A program made the translations under genes and the position numbers. The notes beneath the pieces were generated by a model that saw only the letters and a list, made by a program, of their open reading frames with translations, did not search any database and had not been told where the DNA came from. DNA of 7,806 nt from an uncultured Collinsella sp. (GTDB lineage Bacteria > Actinomycetota > Coriobacteriia > Coriobacteriales > Coriobacteriaceae), in assembly GCA_900755005.1 (NCBI GenBank), contig CAAEEX010000035.1:1-7806 (forward strand), in the 5' to 3' direction. Positions 1-6,203 of this stretch are shown here, in pieces. Position 1 is the stretch's first letter. Each line of letters begins with the position of its first letter.

Positions 1-1243
1 CCGTCAGCTCCAGCACCTCGCAGCCCTCGGCCTGGGCACCGGCGATCTCGGCGTCCTGGGCCGTCATGTCGCAGATGCGACGGCGGTAGACGATGCTCAC
101 CTTTTCGGCACCGCAGCGCACGGCGGAGCGCGCCACGTCCATGGCCACGTTGCCGCCGCCGATGACGCACACGCGCTGGCCGCTCAGGTCGGGCAGCTCG
201 TCGTCGCCGATGGCGCGCAGCATCTTGACGGCCGACTCCACGCCGAGCGCTTCCTCGCCCGGAAGGCCGAGCTTCTTATCGCTGTGGGCGCCAATGGCCA
301 GGTAGACGGCATCGAACTCGTCGCGCAAGCGGGCAAGCTCCTCGCCGTTGACGGAGTGATCGAGCTCAACGTCGATGCCGGCGCTCAAAATCCAGTCGAT
401 CTCGGCCTGCAGGCGCTCGCGCGGCAGACGATAGCTGGGGATGCCATAGCGCAGCATGCCGCCCAGGTGGTGGCGCTGCTCAAAGATGGTCACCTTATGG
501 CCCATCACGGCCAGGTAGTAGGCGCAGGAAAGGCCGGCCGGGCCGCCGCCGATCACGGCGACGCGCTTGCCGGTGTTGTCCACTACATGCGGCTTGTGGT
601 CGTTGAGGTCACTGTGCTCGACGGCAAAACGCTTGAGGGCGAGGATGTTCATGGGGTCGTCGACCATGCCACGGCGGCAGTGCATCTCGCAGGGATGCTC
701 GCACACCAGGCCGCAGACGAGCGGCAGCGGATTGTTCTTGCGGATGACCTTGACGGCGTCGGCATAGCGGCCGGCCTCGACCAGCGAAATGTACCCGGGA
801 ATGTCGACGTGCGCCGGGCAGCCCGAAACGCACGGGACGCGGGCCTCGCGGTCAAAGCCGCAGGAGTGCTCGCGGATGTGATGCTCAAAATCATCGCGGA
901 AACCGCGAATGGCCGTGAGTGCCATGGCGCCAGCTTCGTAGCCGATGGCGCAGTCGCTCGAAAGGTAGATGGTGCGGGCGGTGCGCTCAATCAAGTTGAG
1001 CGTGGACTCGTCGGCGCGGCCCTCGAGCACATCGGCGAGCAGGTCGCTCAGCGCGCTCAGGCCCACGCGGCAGGGCGTACACTTGCCGCAGCTCTGGGTG
1101 GAGCACAGATTGACGAGCGCTGCCGTAAACTCAACGGGGCACGGGGCGAGCGAACTCACCGCCAGACGACGTCCGAGCGCATCGTGCAGGTCGTCCATGA
1201 CGGCCTGAGCGTGGCTGCGTTCCATTACGTGCAGTCGAGCCAT
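1..1243 (-). CDS. GltD-like FAD/NAD(P) oxidoreductase with N-terminal NuoF-type 4Fe-4S domain (C-terminus cut by window edge)
   Basis: 414 codons are visible; the 3' end lies beyond base 1. Residues 51-59 read SCGKCTPCR, with a further Cys at 98. This is the N3 4Fe-4S ligand set of the C-terminal region of NuoF-type subunits (NADH_4Fe-4S family). A GltD-type 4Fe-4S module follows (Cys 138 and 142, then Cys 177, 181, 185 and 189 in a CGLVCEHPCEMHC string). Next come an FAD Rossmann motif, GGGPAG (about 232-237), and a second dinucleotide motif, GGGNVAMD (about 362-369), for NAD(P). GltD-like subunits pass electrons between NAD(P)H, flavin and Fe-S clusters. With the NuoF segment, a role in a hydrogenase, formate dehydrogenase or bifurcating complex is more likely than glutamate synthase; that is inference, because the partner genes are out of view. 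The ATG at 1243 has an AGAGGGG Shine-Dalgarno, and an in-frame stop just upstream fixes the start. Confidence 0.9.
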   Translation of the reverse strand, partial: MARLHVMERSHAQAVMDDLHDALGRRLAVSSLAPCPVEFTAALVNLCSTQSCGKCTPCRVGLSALSDLLADVLEGRADESTLNLIERTARTIYLSSDCAIGYEAGAMALTAIRGFRDDFEHHIREHSCGFDREARVPCVSGCPAHVDIPGYISLVEAGRYADAVKVIRKNNPLPLVCGLVCEHPCEMHCRRGMVDDPMNILALKRFAVEHSDLNDHKPHVVDNTGKRVAVIGGGPAGLSCAYYLAVMGHKVTIFEQRHHLGGMLRYGIPSYRLPRERLQAEIDWILSAGIDVELDHSVNGEELARLRDEFDAVYLAIGAHSDKKLGLPGEEALGVESAVKMLRAIGDDELPDLSGQRVCVIGGGNVAMDVARSAVRCGAEKVSIVYRRRICDMTAQDAEIAGAQAEGCEVLELT

Positions 1244-1264
1244 AAGATCCCCTCTCACATGGCA

Positions 1265-1284
1265 GCCCGGAGGCGAGGCCGGGC
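1265..1284. other. GC-rich hairpin in the 5' leader of the GltD-like gene
   Basis: GCCCGG and CCGGGC form a perfect 6 bp stem around an 8-base loop, just upstream of the Shine-Dalgarno of the GltD-like gene. No T-run follows on the minus strand, so it does not look like an intrinsic terminator. It may shape the leader RNA; its function is unknown. Confidence 0.35.
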
Positions 1285-1308
1285 GAAGTTGCTACACGCA
1301 CAACACTG

Positions 1309-1390
1309 ACCTAAAAAGTTGTTAGGTCTCCACGCAGTTCGGCAGGCGGTATGAAATGTCACCCTCGGCGGTGAAATAGAACATTACCGC
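1309..1390. other. Stacked inverted repeats in the region upstream of the GltD-like gene
   Basis: Two structures sit here. ACCTAA/TTAGGT (1309-1314 with 1322-1327) is a 6 bp inverted repeat with a 7-base spacer. GCGGTA/TACCGC (1346-1351 with 1385-1390) encloses an inner TCACC/GGTGA pair (1359-1363 with 1370-1374). On the minus strand both would lie in the leader if transcription starts near the 1404-1427 palindrome. They could be protein sites or RNA structure. I could not match them to a known riboswitch class by eye. Confidence 0.35.
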
Positions 1391-1403
1391 AGATAAATGC
1401 CAT

Positions 1404-1427
1404 ATTTGGTAAAACGCGTTACCAAAT
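1404..1427. promoter_or_regulatory. Perfect 9+9 bp palindrome, candidate operator for the GltD-like gene
   Basis: ATTTGGTAA and TTACCAAAT are exact reverse complements separated by the six bases AACGCG. The site is about 160 bases before the GltD-like start and two bases from the terminator stem of the sugar operon. It looks like a dimeric regulator site. The CG-rich core recalls LacI-family operators, but the CG is not placed symmetrically as expected. The arms also recall redox-regulator (Rex) sites, but the sequence and spacing do not fit. The regulator is unassigned. Confidence 0.5.
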
Positions 1428-1429
1428 GA

Positions 1430-1467
1430 CAATGCCCCGCCCACGCAATCACGTGGACGGGGCATTG
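1430..1467 (-). terminator. Intrinsic terminator of the alpha-glucoside PTS operon
   Basis: A stem of 16 positions (1430-1445 with 1452-1467, one mismatch) closes a six-base loop. The core reads AATGCCCCG against CGGGGCATT. It begins 33 bases after the stop codon of the GH4 gene. The following minus-strand sequence (TCATTT) is only weakly T-rich, so termination may be imperfect. No plus-strand gene ends here. Confidence 0.75.
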
Positions 1468-1499
1468 CTCCAGGTATGCGGCCAGCGACCCTGTTGCTT

Positions 1500-2882
1500 T
1501 TACTTAAGCTCGGGCCAGTAACCCTTGTTGGCCTCGATCATGTCGTCGAGAACCTCCTTGGCGACCTTCATCGAAGGCACGGTCTTGTTCAGCGTAAAGG
1601 CCTTGAGCGCCTTCTCGTAAGAACCCTCGATCGTAGCCTCGACCACGAGCTTCTCGGAGTTCAGCTGCTGCATCATGAGGCCCTGTTGGAACAGAGGAAT
1701 GTTGTCGCGGCTGATGACCTCGGGGCCATTCTTGCCAATGTAGGCAGGCAGCTCGACCATAGCGTCGTAGGGCATGTTGGGGATAGCGCCCTTGTTCTCG
1801 CAAATGACCAGGAAGCGCTGCTTGGTGTCGTTCTTCAGAGCGATAGCCAGATCGGCAATCCAGTCGCCGTGGCTGCCCGCATAGAACGTGCTCTCGTCGA
1901 TCTCGCCCGTCTTCTCGTAGTGATCGATACCATCAAAGAGGTTCTTCTCACGCGTCTCCTCAACCTCGTTAGCACGGGTGCGCTCGGGGTTGGAATGCTC
2001 GACGAACTCCTTCTGCTGCAGGTAGTAGTTCAGGTACGTGTTGGGCAGGTACTCCGGGAAGCACTCCATGATCTCGTACTCGCCCTTCCAGACGTAGTAC
2101 CAGCTGCCCTTGGTGTGGCGGTTCTGCTCGGGGTGCTCGTCAGTGGCCTCCTCGGGCTTCTTGGACATCAGCGAGCCCATGCCCTTGAGGTACGAATCGG
2201 GCAGCAGAATCTCGTGCTCCTTGATGTACTCGCGCAGCTGCGGGAGCACCTCCTCGCCCTTGTGGCGAATCGAGGTGAACCAGCCAAAGTGGTTGAGGCC
2301 AAAGTAATCGTACTCGACATCCTTCTTGTCGATATCGAGCGCGGCGCAAACCACGTCGATGATCGCGATCGGCATGTCGCAGATGTTGATGATGCGAGCG
2401 TTGGGACGCAGCACGCGGCAGCCTTCGGACACGATGGCGGCAGGGTTGGAGTAGTTGAGAATCCAGTAGTCCTTCTTGGCGTACTTCTCAACGTCATCGA
2501 TCAGCTCGACCATGGGGAAGATGGTGCGCATGCCGTAGGCAAGGCCGCCGCAGCCGCAGGTCTCCTGGCCCACGCAGCCATGGCGCAGCGGAATCTTCTC
2601 GTCCTGCTCGCGCATGGCGTAGCCGCCCACGCGCATCTGGGCAAACACGAAGCTCGCGTCGGTAAAAGCCGTCTTTTTGTCGGTGGTCACCGTGAGCTTG
2701 ATGTCCAGGCCGAGGTCCTCGTGCAGAATCCAGTCCACGAGCACGCCGATCTTGCGCTGGCGCTCCTCGTTGATGTCGTACAGACGAATCTCGTCAACGT
2801 CGAGTTCGTCCTTGCGCAGAGCGATGGACTTGACGATGCCAGGGGTAAAGGTGGATCCGCCACCACACAGAGTAATGATCAT
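1500..2882 (-). CDS. 6-phospho-alpha-glucosidase, glycoside hydrolase family 4
   Basis: A 460-residue protein, close to the 440-460 usual for the family. Family 4 enzymes hydrolyse phosphorylated disaccharides by an NAD+ and Mn2+ dependent redox mechanism; this one should release glucose 6-phosphate from maltose-6'-phosphate-like substrates in the cytoplasm. Visible motifs are an N-terminal nucleotide-binding CGGGS (6-10), the substrate loop NYSNPAA (143-149), CDMP (168-171) and GLNHFGWF (195-202). CDMP is the signature that separates 6-phospho-alpha-glucosidases from beta-type and galactosidase members of GH4. Cys168 and His198 are the expected metal ligands and Asp169 the expected acid. The ATG follows the permease stop by three bases, and its GGAG ribosome site lies inside the permease gene, so translation is probably coupled. 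Family names include GlvA, MalH and PagL; the exact sugar (maltose, isomaltose, sucrose isomers) cannot be read from sequence. Confidence 0.95.
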   Translation of the reverse strand: MIITLCGGGSTFTPGIVKSIALRKDELDVDEIRLYDINEERQRKIGVLVDWILHEDLGLDIKLTVTTDKKTAFTDASFVFAQMRVGGYAMREQDEKIPLRHGCVGQETCGCGGLAYGMRTIFPMVELIDDVEKYAKKDYWILNYSNPAAIVSEGCRVLRPNARIINICDMPIAIIDVVCAALDIDKKDVEYDYFGLNHFGWFTSIRHKGEEVLPQLREYIKEHEILLPDSYLKGMGSLMSKKPEEATDEHPEQNRHTKGSWYYVWKGEYEIMECFPEYLPNTYLNYYLQQKEFVEHSNPERTRANEVEETREKNLFDGIDHYEKTGEIDESTFYAGSHGDWIADLAIALKNDTKQRFLVICENKGAIPNMPYDAMVELPAYIGKNGPEVISRDNIPLFQQGLMMQQLNSEKLVVEATIEGSYEKALKAFTLNKTVPSMKVAKEVLDDMIEANKGYWPELK

Positions 2883-2885
2883 TGT

Positions 2886-4502
2886 TTACTGCTCCTTCTC
2901 AATTGCGTTTTCGACCTTGTCGCGCATCTCGGCGACCTTCATGCCAAAGATGATCTGGATATTGTTGCCGTTGCGGTTGATGCCGCTGTTGGGCACGTGG
3001 TTGATGAGGTTCTCATCGATGAGGTCCGGGTTCTTAACGTTCACGCGAAGACGCGTAAAGCAGTTCTCGAGCTCCTCGATGTTGTCCTTGCCGCCAAGAC
3101 CTGCGACCAGGTCGGCAATACCTGCATCGACGCCCTCTGCGGGAGCTGCGGCAACAGCGCCCTGCTTCACCGCGACAGACGCGGCGGCCTCGCCCTCGGC
3201 AACGGACTCGGCGAGCTCGGACTCCTCCTCGCGACCAGGCGTGTGGAGGTTGAGCTTCTTAATAAGGAAGGTGAAGAGGAAGAAGTACAGAGCGGCGTTG
3301 ACGACTCCAAGCACCAGCATAACCGGCCAGTTGGTCTTGTCGACACCGAGGACCAGGTTGGAAACCACGATGTTGATGATGCCGCCTGCAGTCGAAGCGG
3401 GCACGGAGAGGACCTTGAGCAGGACCAGGAAGATACCGGAAAGAACCGAGTGAACGACAAAGAGCACGGGAGCGGCGAAGACAAAGAGGAAGTCCATGGG
3501 CTCGGTGACGCAGGAGAGCACGGCGGTGATGATCAGCGGGATGATAACGGCCTTGGTCTTATCCTTGTTCCCCTTGTAAGCGGTGAAGATAAAGGCGAGA
3601 CCGATACCGATGTAGGGCCACAGGTTGTTGAAGGTGTAGCTGTTGAAATACGTGCTATCGGAGAAGGGCTGGCCCGTCATTGCCATCTCGGCGACACGGA
3701 TGGGATAGGCGCCGGCGATAACCTGATCACCCAGCGTAAGGGTGCCGCCCACATCGGAGAACTGGAACGGGGTGTAGATGAGGTGGTGCAGACCGGTGGG
3801 AACGAGCAGCTTGTTGAGCATGCCGTAGATGAACAGACCGATGTTGCCCGACTCCTTAATGATGCCGGCAACGGAGGAGATGGCACCCTGAACCGGAGGC
3901 CAAACGATGCAGAAGCCAGCGCCCATGATCCAGGAAATGATGATCATGATCAGGAACGGGAAGCGAACGCCCGAGAACATCGAAAGAGCAATGGGGAACT
4001 GCTTGTTCGAGTACTTGTTGAACACGGCACCGGTGATGCAACCAAGAATGATGCCGCCAAACACGCCGGTATCGAGCACCTGAATGCCCATAACGGTGCT
4101 CTGGCCGGTTCCGGTAAGGCCGAGCATGCCGCTCGCTTCGGCAAGAGAGCCGGTGGCGTTGAGCACGATGTTGTTAGCCTGCAGGAACAGGAAGAACGAC
4201 ATCAGGGCGATCAGCGAAGCATGGCCCTTGTTCTTCTTTGCCATGGCGCCGGCGATGCCCACGCAGAACAGAATCGAGAGGTTGTTGATGATAAACATCA
4301 GCGACTGATAGACAACGGCGCCCACAAGCTGGAACGGACCGGAGCCCAGCACAGGGATCACGGCGCAGATGGTCTTGTTGGTCAGAATAATGCCCACGAT
4401 GAGCAGAATGCCGGCAACCGAGAGATACATCATCGGCTGAACGATTGACTTCGCGAACACCTCCAACGGCGCTTTGAAATTGAACTTCTTTTTTGCGGTC
4501 AT
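2886..4502 (-). CDS. PTS alpha-glucoside transporter subunit EIICB (MalX/GlvC/AglA type)
   Basis: A 538-residue inner-membrane permease that imports and phosphorylates an alpha-glucoside. The hydrophobic EIIC domain covers about residues 15-415, with many membrane segments and the family stretches GLHHLIYTPFQF (237-248) and TEPMDFLF (333-340). An Ala/Glu-rich linker (about 421-460) leads to the EIIB domain, whose NCFTRLR motif carries the phosphocysteine Cys481. No EIIA domain is attached; the operon encodes one separately two genes upstream. I chose the ATG at 4502 over an upstream in-frame TTG at 4529, because it has a strong purine-rich ribosome site (AAGGAAGGGGAG) about seven bases before it and gives the usual short N-terminus. 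The downstream GH4 enzyme of the alpha type supports an alpha-glucoside substrate. Confidence 0.94.
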   Translation of the reverse strand: MTAKKKFNFKAPLEVFAKSIVQPMMYLSVAGILLIVGIILTNKTICAVIPVLGSGPFQLVGAVVYQSLMFIINNLSILFCVGIAGAMAKKNKGHASLIALMSFFLFLQANNIVLNATGSLAEASGMLGLTGTGQSTVMGIQVLDTGVFGGIILGCITGAVFNKYSNKQFPIALSMFSGVRFPFLIMIIISWIMGAGFCIVWPPVQGAISSVAGIIKESGNIGLFIYGMLNKLLVPTGLHHLIYTPFQFSDVGGTLTLGDQVIAGAYPIRVAEMAMTGQPFSDSTYFNSYTFNNLWPYIGIGLAFIFTAYKGNKDKTKAVIIPLIITAVLSCVTEPMDFLFVFAAPVLFVVHSVLSGIFLVLLKVLSVPASTAGGIINIVVSNLVLGVDKTNWPVMLVLGVVNAALYFFLFTFLIKKLNLHTPGREEESELAESVAEGEAAASVAVKQGAVAAAPAEGVDAGIADLVAGLGGKDNIEELENCFTRLRVNVKNPDLIDENLINHVPNSGINRNGNNIQIIFGMKVAEMRDKVENAIEKEQ

Positions 4503-4541
4503 AGCGGTACTCCCCTTCCTTTTCCGCAAATTGAGACAGAT

Positions 4542-4594
4542 GTGCCCTGGACAAGGCCATAAGCCCTGCCTTATATCAATCGATGTGTGGGCAC
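4542..4594. other. Compound hairpin between the antiterminator and permease genes
   Basis: GTGCCC/GGGCAC (4542-4547 with 4589-4594) closes an outer stem and AAGGC/GCCTT (4553-4557 with 4568-4572) an inner one. It fills most of the 99-base gap after the antiterminator stop. No U-tract follows in the minus direction. It could be an RNA-processing or stability element that raises permease expression, or part of a second control site; it does not match a RAT by eye. Confidence 0.4.
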
Positions 4595-4601
4595 GTTATG
4601 C

Positions 4602-5456
4602 CTAGAGACCAGGTTCTCCAAGCAGGTTAACAATGTGATACGCGAGATAGCTCTTCTCGGCATCGGTAACGACAACGTTATAGGTAGACGCTAAGTGGTC
4701 GGCAATTGACTCCGCGCACGAGAATGCGCACGGATACGCCGTTTCATCGATTCGGAACAGCGCGTCGCCATTGATTTGCCCGGCCGCAGGATCGAGCGCC
4801 CGCTGTGCGAAAAACTGCAGGTGACGAACGAAGCGTTCATAAGGCAGCGAGGTGTCATCGAGGGTCGTGGCATAGCGCTCGGAAACAATCGCGAGCACGT
4901 CGCGAACAAGCTGGACCGAGATGATAAGACGGTCGGAGCGTTGCGGCATGGTGGCGTTGACGATATGCAGCGTGATAAAACCCTGCTCTTCTTCGCTCAT
5001 CTGGAAGCCCATATACTCCTTGATAATCTGCAGCGCACGGCCCGCAAGCGCATACTCCTTGCGATAGAACTGCTGGATCTCGAGCAGCAACGGATTCTCA
5101 CAGGAGACGCCCTTGCGCTCACGCTCCAAAGCAAGGCTGATATGGTCTGCAAGAGCAATGAGAATCTTGTCGTTGACATCAACATTGAGCTCTCGACGGA
5201 GCATCTGAACAATGTCCTCGGCAATCACGAGGTTGACGGTGGGAATGGACTCCAAAAGATGTGCCAAGCGGTCAATCGTACGCGAATCCTGAGAAGTGCC
5301 CTCCTGCAGTGCATAGGTCTTTTCGACCGATGCTTCATCGACAGCGTCGCCGGCATGACGGCCAAAGCAGAGGCCTCGACCGATGACAATGAGCTCGGAG
5401 CCATCGTCCGAAGTGACCATTGCGACGTTATTGTTGAAAACTCGCTTGATAACCAC
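4602..5456 (-). CDS. licT: LicT/BglG-family transcription antiterminator
   Basis: A 284-residue RNA-binding regulator that stabilises an antiterminator hairpin in the leader of its own PTS operon. The co-antiterminator domain is at about 1-55 (MVIKRVFNNN at the start, FGRHAGD at 31-37), followed by PRD1 (about 62-170) and PRD2 (about 171-284). All four phosphorylatable PRD histidines are present: His105, His164, His212 and His274. Each is offset by five residues from the known LicT positions. In this family PTS phosphorylation of PRD1 inactivates and of PRD2 activates the protein, linking it to substrate flow and catabolite control. I favour the GTG at 5456 because it aligns with the family N-terminus and has GGTGGG upstream; a GTG at 5468 would add four residues. 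The gene sits between EIIA and the permease, 18 bases after the EIIA stop. Confidence 0.94.
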   Translation of the reverse strand: MVIKRVFNNNVAMVTSDDGSELIVIGRGLCFGRHAGDAVDEASVEKTYALQEGTSQDSRTIDRLAHLLESIPTVNLVIAEDIVQMLRRELNVDVNDKILIALADHISLALERERKGVSCENPLLLEIQQFYRKEYALAGRALQIIKEYMGFQMSEEEQGFITLHIVNATMPQRSDRLIISVQLVRDVLAIVSERYATTLDDTSLPYERFVRHLQFFAQRALDPAAGQINGDALFRIDETAYPCAFSCAESIADHLASTYNVVVTDAEKSYLAYHIVNLLGEPGL

Positions 5457-5474
5457 GGTACCCACCACAAGAAT

Positions 5475-5987
5475 TTACTCGGAAAGCCAGACGACAGGCT
5501 CTTTAACAGCAACAGGGCCGGAAGCGTGCTCACGAAGAGTCGAGTTCTCCGAACGCTCGCACACGATAACGAAGACCGTGGGATCGAAGCCGGCGGCGCG
5601 GACCGCGTCGAAATCGACCTCGACGAGGGGCTGGCCCGCGTCGACATGGTCACCCTGAGCAACAAGCGCATGGAAGCCCTTGCCCTCAAGTTTAACAGTG
5701 TCGATTCCGATATGCAGCATCACCTGAGCAGAGCTGTCGTCGGACATGATGCCCAGCGCGTGCTCAGTCGGAAACAACGCCGCGACGGTGCCGGAAACAG
5801 GAGCGCACACCGTTCCCTCTTGGGGAACCACGGCAACGCCATCGCCCACGGCGCGGCTGCTAAAAGCGGGGTCATTGGTTTTTTCCAGATGAACAAGCTC
5901 GCCGGAAACGGGAGCGAGGATTTCGAACTCGGAAGTTGCAGTCTTCTGCTCATCCGAACCGCCCATCAGGCGAGAAAAGAAACCCAT
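5475..5987 (-). CDS. PTS glucose-type EIIA component (Crr-like)
   Basis: A 170-residue soluble phosphocarrier of the EIIA-Glc family, the usual length for a stand-alone domain. It takes phosphate from HPr and passes it to the EIIB domain of the permease. The active-site region LHIGIDTVKL contains phosphohistidine His92, and the second conserved histidine is His76 in EHALGI; both match the E. coli Crr pair (75 and 90) closely. The ATG at 5987 has AAGGGA about ten bases upstream and gives the short MGFFSRLMG start. In-frame ATGs at 6005 and 6050 would place coding sequence inside the leader terminator and are less likely. It is the first gene of the operon and appears to be the dedicated partner of the EIICB permease, though it could also serve other sugars or act in inducer exclusion. 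Confidence 0.93.
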   Translation of the reverse strand: MGFFSRLMGGSDEQKTATSEFEILAPVSGELVHLEKTNDPAFSSRAVGDGVAVVPQEGTVCAPVSGTVAALFPTEHALGIMSDDSSAQVMLHIGIDTVKLEGKGFHALVAQGDHVDAGQPLVEVDFDAVRAAGFDPTVFVIVCERSENSTLREHASGPVAVKEPVVWLSE

Positions 5988-6012
5988 GGTGGCATGTCCC
6001 TTCATAAATATA

Positions 6013-6075
6013 GCCCAACCAAAATCAAGCGAATGCGTCCATAGAGACACATCCGTTCAAAGACTTTGGTTAGGC
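6013..6075 (-). terminator. Leader terminator of the PTS operon (candidate)
   Basis: On the minus strand 6062-6075 pairs with 6013-6026 as a 14 bp stem including two G-U pairs (core GCCTAACCAAA with TTTGGTTGGGC). The loop of about 35 bases contains its own 7 bp hairpin (6046-6052 with 6033-6039). It is followed by UAUAUUUAU, then the EIIA ribosome site. The 5' arm shares 6068-6072 with the proposed antiterminator hairpin, so both cannot form together. The large loop and modest GC content make it less than textbook. Confidence 0.55.
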
Positions 6076-6099
6076 CCACGTCCGAGGGACTCGGTAACC
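6068..6099 (-). promoter_or_regulatory. Antiterminator (RAT-like) hairpin in the PTS operon leader
   Basis: On the minus strand GGTTA (6099-6095) pairs with TAACC (6072-6068), and inside it CCGAG (6094-6090) pairs with CTCGG (6086-6082) around a UCC loop. The preceding bases give GGAAGGTTAC, resembling the GGATTGTTAC start of LicT targets, and the end GGCCTAACC resembles GGCAAAACC. The element is longer than the roughly 30-base classical RAT and has a nine-base bulge on one side only. Its place before an operon encoding a LicT-type protein supports the call. Confidence 0.5.
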
Positions 6100-6124
6100 T
6101 TCCGCATTTCTTTTTACGGGAGCT

Positions 6125-6130
6125 ATTGTA
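6125..6130 (-). promoter_or_regulatory. Candidate -10 box of the PTS operon promoter
   Basis: TACAAT on the minus strand matches TATAAT at five of six positions. It would start a transcript near 6118, about 20 bases before the RAT-like hairpin, which is the usual arrangement. No convincing -35 box is seen at 17 bases (ACTATT), so an activator or a weak promoter is possible. Confidence 0.35.
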
Positions 6131-6169
6131 GACAAGCCCAAAGCCAGAATAGTCATTATGACCGGTGAG

Positions 6170-6198
6170 CGGTATTTTTTCTTCGATAAACGGTATTT
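6170..6198. repeat. Direct repeat CGGTATTT, two copies 21 bp apart
   Basis: CGGTATTT occurs at 6170-6177 and 6191-6198. The 21 bp step is two helical turns, so the copies face the same side of the DNA. They lie about 40-70 bases upstream of the candidate -10 box of the PTS operon, a position suited to an activator. Confidence 0.35.
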
Positions 6199-6203
6199 AG
6201 GCA

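Noticed and set aside
284..1309. A 341-codon open frame on the plus strand
   Set aside because: Antisense to the GltD-like gene, whose minus-strand frame carries all cofactor motifs. It also runs into the non-coding leader.
1404..1427. Palindrome as a Rex (NADH/NAD+ sensor) site
   Set aside because: Attractive beside an NAD(P)-linked enzyme, but the arms are TTGGTAA/TTACCAA with a six-base spacer, not the TTGTGAA-N4-TTCACAA type layout.
1476..4448. A 990-codon open frame on the plus strand
   Set aside because: It lies antisense to the GH4 and EIICB genes, both unmistakable, spans the gene boundary, and has a low-complexity composition typical of a GC-rich antisense shadow. No plus-strand promoter or family motif is seen.
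4776..6044. A 422-codon open frame on the plus strand
   Set aside because: Antisense to the antiterminator and EIIA genes and running into the leader terminator; no recognisable domain.
5475..6050. Longer EIIA reading frame starting at 6050
   Set aside because: The extra 21 codons overlap the leader terminator stem, lack a ribosome site and add a segment not found in EIIA-Glc proteins; the ATG at 5987 fits better.
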